Source of the DNA: Beijerinckiaceae bacterium
GTDB lineage: Bacteria; Pseudomonadota; Alphaproteobacteria; Rhizobiales; Beijerinckiaceae
NCBI GenBank assembly: GCA_025458025.1
Contig: JALOTF010000026.1
Span: 1-34,849, forward strand
Reading direction: 5' to 3'
Length of the DNA stretch: 34,849 bases
Shown: positions 1-10,244 of the stretch, piece by piece
Position numbering within the stretch: position 1 is the stretch's first letter
How the letters are laid out: each line of letters begins with the position of its first letter
Notes under the pieces: generated by a model
Database searches by the model: none
The model's input: only the letters and a program-made list of their open reading frames with translations
Told to the model about the DNA's origin: nothing
Made by a program: the position numbers and the translations under genes

Positions 1-1
1 C

Positions 2-1862
<1,861 letters not shown>

Positions 1863-1863
<1 letters not shown>

Positions 1864-2573
1864 TGTCCACAGCCGCCTATCACAAGCGCAAGGACGAGCT
1901 TGAGACCTATTTCGACCGCACGGCGGTCGATGCCTGGGCGAAGCTCACCTCCGATGCGCCCGTGGGCCGCATCCGCCGCACCGTGCGTGCGGGCCGCGAT
2001 TCCATGCGGGCGAAGCTGCTCTCCTGGCTGCCGGTGGACCTCACCGGCATGCGCCTGCTCGATGCCGGTTGCGGCACGGGCGCGCTTTCCGTGGAAGCCG
2101 CGCGGCGCGGGGCGGAAGTCGTGGCGATCGATATCTCCGCGACCCTCGTGAACCTCGCCGCCGAGCGCCTCCCGCGCGATCTTGGCAGGGGCCGTATCGA
2201 TTTCCGGGTCGGCGACATGCTCGATCCCGCCCTAGGCCGCTTCGATGCGGTGGTCGCGATGGATTCGCTGATCCATTACGAAACAGCGGATATCGCCCGC
2301 GCTTTGGCCGCTCTCGCCCCGCGCGTTTCGGGCCCGATGCTCATCACGATTGCGCCGCAGACCCCGCTTCTCACCGTGATGCATCGCGTGGGCCGGCTCT
2401 TCCCGCGTGGCGATCGCGCGCCGGCCATCGTGCCGGTGAGCGCCACCGGCCTCGCGAAAGCGATGACGCGTGAAGCCAACCTCGCGGGCTGGCGTATGGC
2501 GGAGACGCATCGCACCACGAGCGGCTTCTATATTTCGGAGGCCTTGCGCCTCCTTCCGGGAGAACGGGCATGA
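1863..2573 (+). CDS. bchM: Magnesium protoporphyrin IX methyltransferase
   Basis: BchM transfers a methyl group from S-adenosylmethionine to the ring C propionate of Mg-protoporphyrin IX, making the ester that the cyclase AcsF uses. The protein is 236 residues. The SAM-binding motif LLDAGCGTG is at residues 65-73, followed by the acidic AID at the end of strand 2 (about 88-90). Two in-frame ATG codons lie at 1860 and 1863. The second is chosen because the GGGG at 1851-1854 is then eight bases away, but the first remains possible. The same reading frame is open far upstream (to 852), which is only frame shadow inside bchL. The stop overlaps the lhaA start in an ATGA, so the genes are translationally coupled. 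Confidence 0.95.
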
Positions 2574-3989
2574 ATGTCCAGCGCCTCCTCATCGAGAAAA
2601 TGAAGCGGATCGATCCGCGCTTCCTGCCTTTTGCGGATGCAGCCTCGGCTGAACTCCCGCTGGGCCGGCTGCTGCGGCTCGCGCTGTTTCAGGTCTCGGT
2701 GGCGATGGCCTCGGTACTGCTGCTCGGCACGCTGAACCGCGTGATGATCGTCGAACTCGGCGTGTCCGCCTCTCTTGTGGCTTTGATGGTCGCCCTGCCC
2801 TTCCTTTTCGCGCCGTTCCGCGCGCTGGTGGGTTTCCGGTCGGATACACATCGCTCGGCCTTCGGCTGGCGGCGCGTGCCTTACGTCTGGGCCGGCACGA
2901 TGCTGCAATTCGCGGGCCTCGCGATCATGCCTTTCGCGCTGCTGCTGCTGGGCACGGACCATGATGCGCACCCCGCCGTGGGCCATATCGGCGCGGCGCT
3001 CGCTTTCCTGCTCACGGGCGCTGGCCTGCACACCACGCAGACAGCCGGCCTCGCGCTCGCGACCGACCTTGCAAGCACCGAGCAGCGCCCGCGCGTGGTG
3101 GCGCTGATGTACGTGGTTTTCCTGATCAGCATGATCGTGAGCGGATATGTTTTCTCGTTCGTGCTCAGCGACTTCAACCCGATGCGCCTCATCCAGGTGG
3201 TGCAGGGCGCGGCGGTCGCGACCTTCTTCCTGAACGTGATCGCCCTGTGGAAACAGGAAGCGCGCCGCCGGCCCAAACCGAGCGAGGCAACGCCGACCTT
3301 CGGTGAGGCGTGGAAGCGTTTCGCGAACAAGCCGCAGGCGCGGCGCTTCCTCGTGGCAGTGGGCTTGGGCACCGCCGCCCATGCAGGATATTATCCTTGA
3401 GCCCTATGGCGCGGAGGTGCTGGGCCTTTCCGTCAGCGCGACCACCATGCTCACGGCCCTCCTTGCGGCGGGCTCGCTCGCGGCCTTCTCGCTGGCCGCC
3501 GGCCTGCTGGCCAAGGGCATCCACCCGTGCCGTCTCGCGGCGATGGGTGTGCTGGTGGGCGTTGTCGGCTTCTCGATGGTGATTTTCGCCGGAGCCTTCG
3601 CCGCACCGCTGCTTTTCCGCGCGGGCGTGCTCGCCATTGGCTTCGGCGCCGGGCTCTTCTCGGTGAGCACGCTGATTGCAGCCATGAACCTCGATTCCGG
3701 CGAGCAGATCGGCCTCGCACTCGGTGCGTGGGGCGCGGTGCAGACCACCTGCGCCGGCCTCGCGATCGGCCTTGGCGGCGTGCTGCGCGACAGCCTCGCC
3801 GCGCTGGGTGCCACCGGGCAACTCGGCAAGGCCTTCCTCGCCTCCTCAAGCGCCTATGGCGTGATCTACCACCTCGAAATTCTTCTTCTCTTCTTCACCC
3901 TCGTTGCGCTCGGACCGCTGGTCCGCGCCTGGCGTCGGGATGAGACTGCCGCGCCGACCCGCATCCAGCTGGCCGAATTCCCCAACTGA
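2570..3989 (+). pseudogene. lhaA: LhaA/PucC-family light-harvesting complex assembly protein, frameshifted
   Basis: LhaA is a 12-helix membrane protein of the major-facilitator-like PucC family that promotes LH1 antenna assembly. The first part (2570-3379) encodes about 270 residues ending ...FLVAVGLGTAA. The frame then runs into TGA at 3398-3400. The rest of the protein resumes one frame over at 3381 with MQDIILEPYGAEVLGLSV and continues to 3989 (about 202 residues). Together they give ~472 residues, the usual family length. Family members read GTA-A/G-F-x-MQD here, so the single C at 3380 looks like the remnant of a two-codon stretch. A net loss of five bases is more likely than a one-base gain. 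Either a real mutation or a sequencing/assembly error would give this. The ATG at 2570 overlaps the bchM stop. Confidence 0.85.
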
Positions 3990-3999
3990 TTGAAACTCC

Positions 4000-4005
4000 A
4001 GGAGG
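4000..4005 (+). promoter_or_regulatory. Strong ribosome binding site of puhA
   Basis: AGGAGG stands eight bases before the ATG at 4014. It decides the puhA start: a TTG at 3990 is in frame but overlaps this site and has none of its own. It is one of the strongest Shine-Dalgarno sequences in the cluster, which fits the high demand for the structural H subunit compared with the assembly factors around it. Confidence 0.8.
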
Positions 4006-4013
4006 ATATTCTC

Positions 4014-4790
4014 ATGGAACCCGCATCCCTGCATACCACCTTCGATCTCGCGCAGATCGCGCTCTATCTCTTCTGGATCTTCTTCGCCGGGCTGATCTTC
4101 TATTTGCAGCGTGAATCGCAGCGCGAAGGCTATCCCGTCGAGGTCGATGGCCCCGTAACCGGCCAGTTCCGGGCGAAGAGCCTGCTCTTCTACCCGCCGC
4201 CGAAGACCTTCCACCTCGCCGATGGCACGATGCGCCAGGCGCCGGATGGCGTGGCGGATACCCGCCCCGTGGCCGGCACGCCGACCTCGCGGCTGCCGGG
4301 CGCGCCGCTGGAGCCGAACAACGCCAATCCGCTCGCAGATGGCATCGGCCCCGGTGCCTGGGCAGAGCGTTCGGACAAGCCGGACCTCACCACCGCGCTC
4401 ACCCCGCGCATCGTGCCGATGCGGGTGGCGACCACCTATGCCACCGCCTCGCGCGATCCTGATCCGCGCGGCTTCCCGGTCGTCGGCTGTGATGGCGCGA
4501 CGGGCGGCACCGTGGTCGATATCTGGGTGGACCGCTCCGAGCATCTCGCGCGCTATCTCGAGGTCGAGACCAAGGGCAAGCGCCGCATCCTGCTCCCCAT
4601 CACCTTCTCGGTGCTGAAGAGCTTCCCGAATCGCGTGCATGTCGAGGCGATCACGGGCGCGCAATTTGAGGGCGTTCCCGCCACCGCGAAGCCCGACAGC
4701 GTGACCCTGCGCGAAGAAGACCGCATCTGCGGCTATTATGGCGCGGGCACGCTCTACGCCACCCCGGACCGTGCGGAGCCGCTGCTGTGA
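4014..4790 (+). CDS. puhA: Photosynthetic reaction centre subunit H
   Basis: PuhA is the H subunit of the type-2 (quinone) reaction centre. It caps the L/M core on the cytoplasmic side and guides protons to QB. The product is 258 residues, normal for the family. A single N-terminal membrane helix spans residues ~12-31 (QIALYLFWIFFAGLIFYL), followed by the basic QRESQREGYP and the large cytoplasmic beta-barrel domain containing VADTRPVAGTP and the PRC-barrel-like region near DPDPRGFPVVGCDG. The start is fixed by AGGAGG at 4000-4005. The stop overlaps the GTG of puhB. L and M subunits (pufL, pufM) are not in the window. Confidence 0.97.
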   Translation: MEPASLHTTFDLAQIALYLFWIFFAGLIFYLQRESQREGYPVEVDGPVTGQFRAKSLLFYPPPKTFHLADGTMRQAPDGVADTRPVAGTPTSRLPGAPLEPNNANPLADGIGPGAWAERSDKPDLTTALTPRIVPMRVATTYATASRDPDPRGFPVVGCDGATGGTVVDIWVDRSEHLARYLEVETKGKRRILLPITFSVLKSFPNRVHVEAITGAQFEGVPATAKPDSVTLREEDRICGYYGAGTLYATPDRAEPLL

Positions 4791-5467
4791 GCCACGATGA
4801 TTTCGCCTTCGAGCCCGTTCCGGGCCTGCCGGCGGAATTGCCGGCCGGCGAGAGGCTTCTCTGGCAGGGCGCGCCCGCGTGGCGCCCCCTCGCCTGGCGG
4901 GTCTTTCACCTCAGGGAAGTGACCTCCTATTTCCTGCTGCTGATGGGCTGGACGGCGTTTTCGACCGCCTGGACCTTTGGCACGGCGAAAGCGGTGCTCG
5001 CAGCCCTCATGCCTGTGACGATCGCGGCCTTGCTCGCCTGCGGGCTGATCGCGCTCATCGCGCGGTTCAGCGCGAAGACGAGTGTGTATTCCATCACCTC
5101 CGAACGCGTCGTGATGCGGATCGGCATCGCCCTGCCCATCACCTTCAACCTGCCTTTCGCGATCATCGAGACGGCAGCGGTGAAGCAGAATGCCGATGGT
5201 TCGGGCGATATCTCGCTCGCGCTCTCGGCCGAGAACCGCCTCGCCTATCTCGTGCTCTGGCCGCATGCCCGGCCCTGGCAGTTGCGTCAGGCCCAGCCGA
5301 GCCTGCGTGCCCTCGCCGATGTGGCGGATGTCTCGCGCATTCTCGCCCGCGCATTGGCCGCAAAGGCTCCGGCCCATGCGGTCATTACCGAAATCGCCCC
5401 GCGCCCCGGCGCGAGCGAACAACCCGCCCGGCCAGCAATGCCCGGCGCGGCAACGCCTGCCCATTGA
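4787..5467 (+). CDS. puhB: Photosynthetic complex assembly protein PuhB
   Basis: PuhB is an inner-membrane factor that helps reaction centres and then LH1 rings assemble; in Rhodobacter its loss lowers reaction-centre levels. The protein has 226 residues. After an N-terminal cytoplasmic segment (GERLLWQGAPAWRPLAWRVF) there are hydrophobic segments at about residues 45-65 and 68-90, then a bacterial PH-like stretch (SVYSITSERVVMRIGIALP) typical of this family, and an Ala/Pro-rich tail. The start is GTG at 4787, overlapping the puhA TGA. A 29-base gap leads to puhC. Confidence 0.92.
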   Translation: MSHDDFAFEPVPGLPAELPAGERLLWQGAPAWRPLAWRVFHLREVTSYFLLLMGWTAFSTAWTFGTAKAVLAALMPVTIAALLACGLIALIARFSAKTSVYSITSERVVMRIGIALPITFNLPFAIIETAAVKQNADGSGDISLALSAENRLAYLVLWPHARPWQLRQAQPSLRALADVADVSRILARALAAKAPAHAVITEIAPRPGASEQPARPAMPGAATPAH

Positions 5468-5496
5468 GACTGAAACCACTGCTTTCGGGGGAAAGC

Positions 5497-5988
5497 ATGA
5501 GCACAACGCGCAATATTCCGGTCTTCCCGCGCTGGTTCCTTGTCGGAGCCGCCGGGCTGATGATCTCCACGATGATCTTCGCCTTCGTTGCCCGGCAGAC
5601 CGATGCGGGTGCTCTGCGGGTGAGCCGGGCGCCGGATGTGGCGCAACTGATGATCCGCTTCGACGAAAAGGCCGATGGCTCGGTGCTCGTGCGCCGGCAG
5701 ACGGATGACGCCGTGCTCGAAGTGCTTCCCCGCGATGGCTCCACCTTCCTGCGCGGCGTGCTGCGCAGCCTGCACCGCGAACGCGCGATGAAACGTGTCG
5801 ATCGCGGTGCGCCTTTTCTTCTCGCGCGGCGGCCGGATGCCCGCCACGCCATCATCGATCCCGTCACCGGTTCACGCATCGAACTCGACGGGTTCGGCCC
5901 CAGTCACTCCGCCGCGATGGCACGGCTGATGGATCAGGGGTTAGCGACGGCCCGCTCGGCGATACCCGCCGGCCAGGCGAATAACTGA
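5497..5988 (+). CDS. puhC: Photosynthetic complex assembly protein PuhC
   Basis: PuhC is a single-span membrane protein needed for efficient LH1-reaction centre organisation in Rhodobacter capsulatus. The product is 163 residues. One hydrophobic helix lies at about residues 13-35 (FLVGAAGLMISTMIFAFVA), and the rest, predicted periplasmic, contains the family pattern of a conserved FDEKADGSVLV followed by FLRGVLRSLHRER. The ATG at 5497 is preceded by GGGGGAA. The open frame extends upstream through puhB, but that part is shadow. It is placed between puhB and an uncharacterised cluster gene, as in other alphaproteobacterial photosynthesis clusters. Confidence 0.9.
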   Translation: MSTTRNIPVFPRWFLVGAAGLMISTMIFAFVARQTDAGALRVSRAPDVAQLMIRFDEKADGSVLVRRQTDDAVLEVLPRDGSTFLRGVLRSLHRERAMKRVDRGAPFLLARRPDARHAIIDPVTGSRIELDGFGPSHSAAMARLMDQGLATARSAIPAGQANN

Positions 5989-6008
5989 CAACAGAGGGGG
6001 AATTGACC

Positions 6009-6353
6009 ATGCAGAACCATGTCGATCCCGGCCCCGCGGCGGCCGGCCCACCGATGGGAGCGCTGCCCGAGGGCCGGCGCTTCGAAGTGGGGTGCACGAT
6101 CTTCGTGTCGCACACCTTCGAAAGCCTTCACGCCCACGTGGAACTCGACGGTAACATTCCGATCTACCCCGGTGACGAGGTGATCGTGCAGGGCGCGCCG
6201 GTGCGCGTGCCCTATGGCGAAACCGCCGAGATCCGCCGCATGGCGACTGTGGTGCGTGCGAGCCCGCTGGAGCGGCTCTGGACACGCGCCACGGGCCGCC
6301 TCGAAGTGATGGAACTCCTCGAATTCAGCTTCTCCGAAAGGACCCGGCTATGA
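6009..6353 (+). CDS. Uncharacterised photosynthesis-cluster protein between puhC and acsF
   Basis: The gene encodes 114 residues with no named domain that I recognise. It has no signal peptide and no membrane helix. The sequence runs from a Pro/Gly/Ala-rich N-terminus to a compact middle ([20 protein letters not shown], then [19 protein letters not shown]) that looks like a small beta-barrel with a PGDEV turn. The C-terminus is [14 protein letters not shown]. The ATG at 6009 has AGAGGGGG ending eight bases upstream; a TTG at 6003 is in frame but too close to it. The stop overlaps the acsF ATG at 6350 (ATGA), so it is co-translated with the cyclase. Small proteins in this position occur in other alphaproteobacterial clusters. 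Its tie to AcsF or to the puh assembly factors is an inference from position only. Confidence 0.8.
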   Translation: MQNHVDPGPAAAGPPMGALPEGRRFEVGCTIFVSHTFESLHAHVELDGNIPIYPGDEVIVQGAPVRVPYGETAEIRRMATVVRASPLERLWTRATGRLEVMELLEFSFSERTRL

Positions 6354-7432
6354 GCGCGAGCACGATGGATGTGCGCGGCCCCGCCGCGATCGATACCAGC
6401 GAAGCAACCCGGATCGCCCAGTCCGATACGGTGCTGACGCCCCGCTTCTACACGACCGATTTCGCCGAACTCGACAAGATCGACGTCACCCCGGTCCGTG
6501 AGGAATGGGATGCGCTGCTGGCCGAAATGAAGAGCGACCCCAACAAAGGCCATTTCACGCGCAACGAGGAATGGGATTCCGATATGTCCCATCTCAGCGG
6601 CCAGCTCCGGAAGGAGATGATCGACTTCCTCATCTCCTCCTGCACGGCGGAATTCTCCGGCTGCGTGCTCTATGCCGAAATGAAGAAGCGCGGCACCAAC
6701 AAGGATATCTGCGATCTCTTCAAGTACATGAGCCGTGATGAAGCCCGGCATGCCGGCTTCATCAACGATGCGCTCAAGGATTTCGGCATCGGCGTGGATC
6801 TCGGCTTTCTGACGAAGTCGAAGAAATACACCTACTTCAAGCCGAAATACATCTATTACGCGACCTATCTCTCTGAAAAGATTGGCTATGCGCGCTATAT
6901 CACCATCTTCCGGCATCTCGAGCGGAACCCGGACAAGCGCATCCACCCGATCTTCAAGTGGTTCGAGGAATGGTGCAACGACGAGTTCCGCCATGGCGAG
7001 GCCTTCTCGCTGCTGATGCGCGCGAACCCGCACTTGCTCAAGGGCGGAAACAAATACTGGATCCGCTTCTTCCTGCTCGCGGTCTTCTCGACCATGTATG
7101 TGCGCGACCATGCGCGCCCCGCCTTCCATGAGGCGCTCGGCATCGACCCCAAGGAATACGGTCTGCGCGTATTTCGGGTGACGAGCGAGATCTCGCGGCA
7201 GGTTTTCCCGGTTGAACTCGACATCGACCACCCGGTCTTCAAGTCTGGCCTCGAGAAGCTGCTGGTTCTGAACCAGCGCATCGCCGATGCCGACGAGCAA
7301 GGCGGCATCCTCGGCAAGATGAAGCGCTACACGGCCATGGCCGGCGTCGCGACCACGCTCGCGCGGATGTATTTCCTGCCGGTCAAGTCGAACGAGATCC
7401 CCGCCACCAGCCGGCTTTATCCGAGCTATTGA
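6350..7432 (+). CDS. acsF: Mg-protoporphyrin IX monomethyl ester oxidative cyclase (aerobic)
   Basis: AcsF is the membrane-associated diiron enzyme that uses O2 to close the isocyclic ring E of bacteriochlorophyll, giving divinyl protochlorophyllide. The protein is 360 residues. The iron-binding motifs are visible: Glu101 in TAEFSG, E131-x-x-H134 in [10 protein letters not shown], and E212-x-x-H215 in [10 protein letters not shown]. Its presence shows the organism can make bacteriochlorophyll with oxygen; the anaerobic cyclase BchE is not in this window, but could be elsewhere. The start overlaps the stop of the preceding small gene. A ten-base gap separates it from puhE. Confidence 0.97.
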   Translation: MSASTMDVRGPAAIDTSEATRIAQSDTVLTPRFYTTDFAELDKIDVTPVREEWDALLAEMKSDPNKGHFTRNEEWDSDMSHLSGQLRKEMIDFLISSCTAEFSGCVLYAEMKKRGTNKDICDLFKYMSRDEARHAGFINDALKDFGIGVDLGFLTKSKKYTYFKPKYIYYATYLSEKIGYARYITIFRHLERNPDKRIHPIFKWFEEWCNDEFRHGEAFSLLMRANPHLLKGGNKYWIRFFLLAVFSTMYVRDHARPAFHEALGIDPKEYGLRVFRVTSEISRQVFPVELDIDHPVFKSGLEKLLVLNQRIADADEQGGILGKMKRYTAMAGVATTLARMYFLPVKSNEIPATSRLYPSY

Positions 7433-7442
7433 GGGAACCGAC

Positions 7443-8309
7443 GTGGAGCTTCTCATCCCGGTCGCGCTCACGATCTTCGTCTGGTGGTTCGCCACAGGGG
7501 CGGTGCTGTTCCTGAACGGCCTGCCTGCGTGCACCTTCCGCTGGAGCAACGGGATCACGGCTTTGATCGGGCTGTGCGGGCTCGGCGCGCTCTATCTCAC
7601 CCGCGAGGACACCACGGCGAGCGGGGCCTATACCGCCTTCTTCGGCGCCCTCGCGGTCTGGGCCTGGAACGAGATGAGCTTCCTTCTGGGGCACATTACT
7701 GGCTCCACACGCGAGGATTGCCCGAAGGGCGTGCGCGGCCTTCGCCGCTTCATTCTCGCCACACAAAGCATCATCTACCACGAGCTGGTGATCCTCACTT
7801 CAGCGGCGGCGATTGCACTCGTGACCTGGGGTGCGGCCAACCGCTTCGGGCTCTACACCTTCCTGGTGTTCTGGCTGATGCGGCTCTCGACGAAGTTCAA
7901 CATCTTCCTCGGCGTGCCGAACATCACGGTGCAGTTCCTGCCCAAACATCTGGCTTATCTCGCGACCTATTTCGCGCATCGGCCGATGAACCTGCTCTTC
8001 CCGTTCTCGGTCACGGCCTCGACGCTTGCCGCGGCCTGGCTCACGCATCTCGCGGTCCATGCGCCCGCGGGCGGCTTTGAAAGCGTAGGCTACGCGATGG
8101 TCGCGACCCTGCTGGTGCTCGGCGTGCTCGAGCACTGGTTCCTGGTCATCCCGCTGCCTTTCGGCGAATTGTGGTCCTGGGGCCTCGGTTCGCGCGAGGG
8201 CCGGGTGCCGCCATCGGCCCACAAACCTGACAAGACCCAGCCCCTTGCCCTGACACCCGCCATCGTCACCCCGCCTGTCGGGGGACCGATCAAGACAAGC
8301 CGGACCTGA
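7443..8309 (+). CDS. puhE: Putative photosynthetic complex assembly protein PuhE
   Basis: PuhE (DUF3623 family) is a polytopic inner-membrane protein conserved in purple-bacterial photosynthesis clusters. It affects reaction-centre and bacteriochlorophyll production in Rhodobacter, with no known enzyme activity. The protein is 288 residues with about seven hydrophobic segments, starting at once with LIPVALTIFVWWFATGAVLF. The family-typical stretch STKFNIFLGVPNITVQFLP is in the middle. The start is GTG at 7443, with GAGG upstream at 7432-7435, overlapping the end of acsF. The last ~35 residues are polar and Pro-rich. A short gap leads to hemA. Confidence 0.92.
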   Translation: MELLIPVALTIFVWWFATGAVLFLNGLPACTFRWSNGITALIGLCGLGALYLTREDTTASGAYTAFFGALAVWAWNEMSFLLGHITGSTREDCPKGVRGLRRFILATQSIIYHELVILTSAAAIALVTWGAANRFGLYTFLVFWLMRLSTKFNIFLGVPNITVQFLPKHLAYLATYFAHRPMNLLFPFSVTASTLAAAWLTHLAVHAPAGGFESVGYAMVATLLVLGVLEHWFLVIPLPFGELWSWGLGSREGRVPPSAHKPDKTQPLALTPAIVTPPVGGPIKTSRT

Positions 8310-8344
8310 AACCGGTTCACAGTATTGCTTTGGAGGACATGACC

Positions 8345-9556
8345 ATGAATTTCGAGAACTTCTTCCGTCAGGAATTGTCCTCCCTCAAGAAGGAGGGACG
8401 CTATCGCGTCTTCGCGGATCTCGAAAGGCAGGCAGGCCGCTTCCCCAAGGCGACCTTCCATGGACCGAAGGGCCCGCGCGAGGTCACGGTCTGGTGCTCG
8501 AACGACTATCTCGGCATGGGCCAGCACCCGGATGTGCTGGCGGCCATGCAGGATGCGCTCGGAAAATGCGGCACCGGCGCCGGCGGCACCCGCAATATCG
8601 CGGGCACCAACCATTACCATGTGATGCTCGAGCGTGAGTTGGCCGATCTCCATGGCAAGGAAGCGGCCCTGCTCTTCAATTCGGGTTATGTCTCGAACTG
8701 GGCGGCGATCAGCACTATTGCGGCGAAAATCCCGAATTGCGTCATCCTCTCGGATGCCCTGAACCATGCCTCGATGATCGAGGGCATGCGCCACAGCCGC
8801 GCGAACAAGGTGGTTTTCGCGCATAATGATCCGGATGACCTGCGCCGCCAGCTCGCGCGGCTTGATCGCAAAGTGCCGAAGTTTGTGCTGTTCGAGAGCG
8901 TCTATTCCATGGATGGCGACGTCGCCCCGGTCTCGGCGATGCTCGATGTCTGTGAGGAATTCGGAGCCTTCACCTACATCGATGAAGTGCATTCCGTGGG
9001 CCTTTACGGGCCGCGTGGTGCGGGCATTGCGGCGCGTGATGGACAATCACATCGGCTGGATGTCATTCAGGGCACGCTCGGCAAGGCGTTTGGCGTGCTC
9101 GGTGGCTACATCGCCGGCACGGCCGCGATGTGCGATTTCGTGCGCAGCTTCGCTTCGGGCTTCATCTTCTCCACCGCCCTGCCACCGGCGATCGCCGCCG
9201 GTGCGCTGGCGAGCATACGCCACCTCAAGGCGAGCGACGTGGAACGCCAGCAGCACCAGAGCCGCGTGAGCGAGGTGCGCGCAGCACTCGATGCCGCCGG
9301 CATTCCGCATATGATGAATCCCAGCCACATCGTGCCGGTAATGGTGGGCGATGCCGCACTATGCAAGCGCCTCAGCGACGATCTCATCGCCGAGTTCGAC
9401 ATCTACGTACAGCCGATCAACTACCCCACCGTGCCGCGCGGCACGGAACGTTTGCGCATCACGCCAACGCCGCTCCACACGGCGGAGGATATCGCCAAAC
9501 TGGCTGAGGCGCTGTCCTCCATCTGGTCGACCATCGGCCTGAAGCGCGCCGCCTGA
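8345..9556 (+). CDS. hemA: 5-aminolevulinate synthase
   Basis: HemA condenses glycine and succinyl-CoA to 5-aminolevulinate, the first step of tetrapyrrole synthesis in alphaproteobacteria (Shemin route), using pyridoxal phosphate. The protein is 403 residues. The PLP lysine is Lys247 in GTLGKAFGVLGGY, and the cofactor aspartate lies in YIDEVHSVG (Asp213). GTGAGGTRNIAGTNHYH near 77-92 is the glycine-rich substrate region typical of ALAS. The start at 8345 is chosen because GGAGG (8332-8336) is then eight bases away; the ATG at 8339 is too close. Many phototrophs carry a second synthase (hemT or another hemA), so this copy may serve bacteriochlorophyll in particular, which is an inference. Confidence 0.95.
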   Translation: MNFENFFRQELSSLKKEGRYRVFADLERQAGRFPKATFHGPKGPREVTVWCSNDYLGMGQHPDVLAAMQDALGKCGTGAGGTRNIAGTNHYHVMLERELADLHGKEAALLFNSGYVSNWAAISTIAAKIPNCVILSDALNHASMIEGMRHSRANKVVFAHNDPDDLRRQLARLDRKVPKFVLFESVYSMDGDVAPVSAMLDVCEEFGAFTYIDEVHSVGLYGPRGAGIAARDGQSHRLDVIQGTLGKAFGVLGGYIAGTAAMCDFVRSFASGFIFSTALPPAIAAGALASIRHLKASDVERQQHQSRVSEVRAALDAAGIPHMMNPSHIVPVMVGDAALCKRLSDDLIAEFDIYVQPINYPTVPRGTERLRITPTPLHTAEDIAKLAEALSSIWSTIGLKRAA

Positions 9557-9574
9557 AAAAGAGAGCAAAACGTG

Positions 9575-9599
9575 GTCAGCAACCGTTAAGGTTGCTGAC
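9575..9599. repeat. Perfect 10-bp inverted repeat downstream of hemA
   Basis: GTCAGCAACC and its exact complement GGTTGCTGAC flank a 5-base loop GTTAA, 18 bases after the hemA stop. No T-tract follows, so it is not a classic rho-independent terminator. It may end the photosynthesis operon by another route, protect the 3' end of its mRNA, or bind a regulator of the next gene. Confidence 0.6.
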
Positions 9600-9637
9600 G
9601 CTACTCATCCAATCGGGCAAGCTCCGCGTAGACGTTT

Positions 9638-9655
9638 TGTCGCAGGCCCAGAACA
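9638..9655 (+). promoter_or_regulatory. TGT-N12-ACA motif (possible PpsR/CrtJ site), weak
   Basis: TGT at 9638-9640 and ACA at 9653-9655 are separated by exactly twelve bases, the spacing recognised by the photosynthesis repressor PpsR/CrtJ. It lies 23 bases before the cytochrome start. A six-base match is expected by chance a few percent of the time in an interval this long, so this is only a candidate. Confidence 0.2.
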
Positions 9656-9677
9656 GCTACCGTATCGAGGAAACGCC

Positions 9678-10064
9678 ATGAAGATCGCCTTTTTCTCCCT
9701 TCTCGCCGCCGCCGCTCTCGTGCCGGCCGCCGCCCAGGCCCAGGATGCCGCTGCCGGCGAGCGTGTCTTCGCGCAGTGCCGCACCTGCCACCAGATCGGC
9801 GAAACCGCCAAGAATGGCGTGGGTCCCCAGCTCAATGGCCTGTTCGGTCGCAAGGCCGGCTCGGTCGAGGGCTACAGCTATTCCAACGCCTACAAGGCGC
9901 TCGACAAGGTCTGGAGCGTCGAGAACTTCACCGTCTATATCAAGGATCCGCGCGGCGTGACCCCCGGCACCAAGATGGTCTATCCCGGCCTGAAGGACGA
10001 GACGGCGATCAAGAACCTCATCGCGTTCCTCCAGCAGTACGACGCGACCGGCAAGAAGAAGTAA
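9678..10064 (+). CDS. cycA: Soluble cytochrome c2-type protein
   Basis: This is a small class I c-type cytochrome exported to the periplasm. The 128-residue precursor has a signal peptide (MKIAFFSLLAAAALVPAAAQA, cleavage likely after Ala21). The haem-binding CRTCH is at residues 34-38 with His38 as proximal ligand, and the likely distal methionine is in PGTKMVYPG. The C-terminus is lysine-rich (GKKK), as in cytochromes c2 that dock on the reaction centre or cytochrome bc1 complex. Lying directly after the photosynthesis genes, it may carry electrons back to the oxidised reaction centre, although the sequence does not exclude a purely respiratory role. GAGGA is seven bases before the ATG. Confidence 0.85.
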   Translation: MKIAFFSLLAAAALVPAAAQAQDAAAGERVFAQCRTCHQIGETAKNGVGPQLNGLFGRKAGSVEGYSYSNAYKALDKVWSVENFTVYIKDPRGVTPGTKMVYPGLKDETAIKNLIAFLQQYDATGKKK

Positions 10065-10127
10065 GCGCTTCTTCCGCAGTGTTTTTTTTCGCGGGCCATC
10101 CGGATCATCCGGGTGGCCCGTTCCGTT
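10055..10127 (+). terminator. Terminator region after the cytochrome gene
   Basis: There are two hairpins here. The first, GAAGAAG/CTTCTTC (10055-10061 with 10068-10074), spans the stop codon and is followed seven bases later by eight T's (10082-10089). The second, CGGGCCATCCGGA with TCCGGGTGGCCCG (10092-10120; 13 bp, one G-T pair, 3-base loop), is much stronger and is followed by TTCCGTTTG. The second is the likely rho-independent terminator. Confidence 0.7.
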
Positions 10128-10244
10128 TGCAGGCCTGCGCCCGTCTGGCGATCACGCGCCCCTCATCGGGCAAATGAGCCATTGGGAGCGCCCGGCAAAC
10201 GCGATAAGGTAATCGCCTGAACTAAGTCGAATCCCGGAGCTCCC

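Noticed and set aside
3990-4013. TTG at 3990 as the start of puhA
   Set aside because: It overlaps the ribosome site AGGAGG and would add eight residues not seen in H subunits; ATG 4014 is correctly spaced.
9637-9665. TTGTCG-N17-CCGTAT considered as a promoter of the cytochrome gene
   Set aside because: It would place the transcription start after the ribosome site, leaving no leader, and the -10 is poor.
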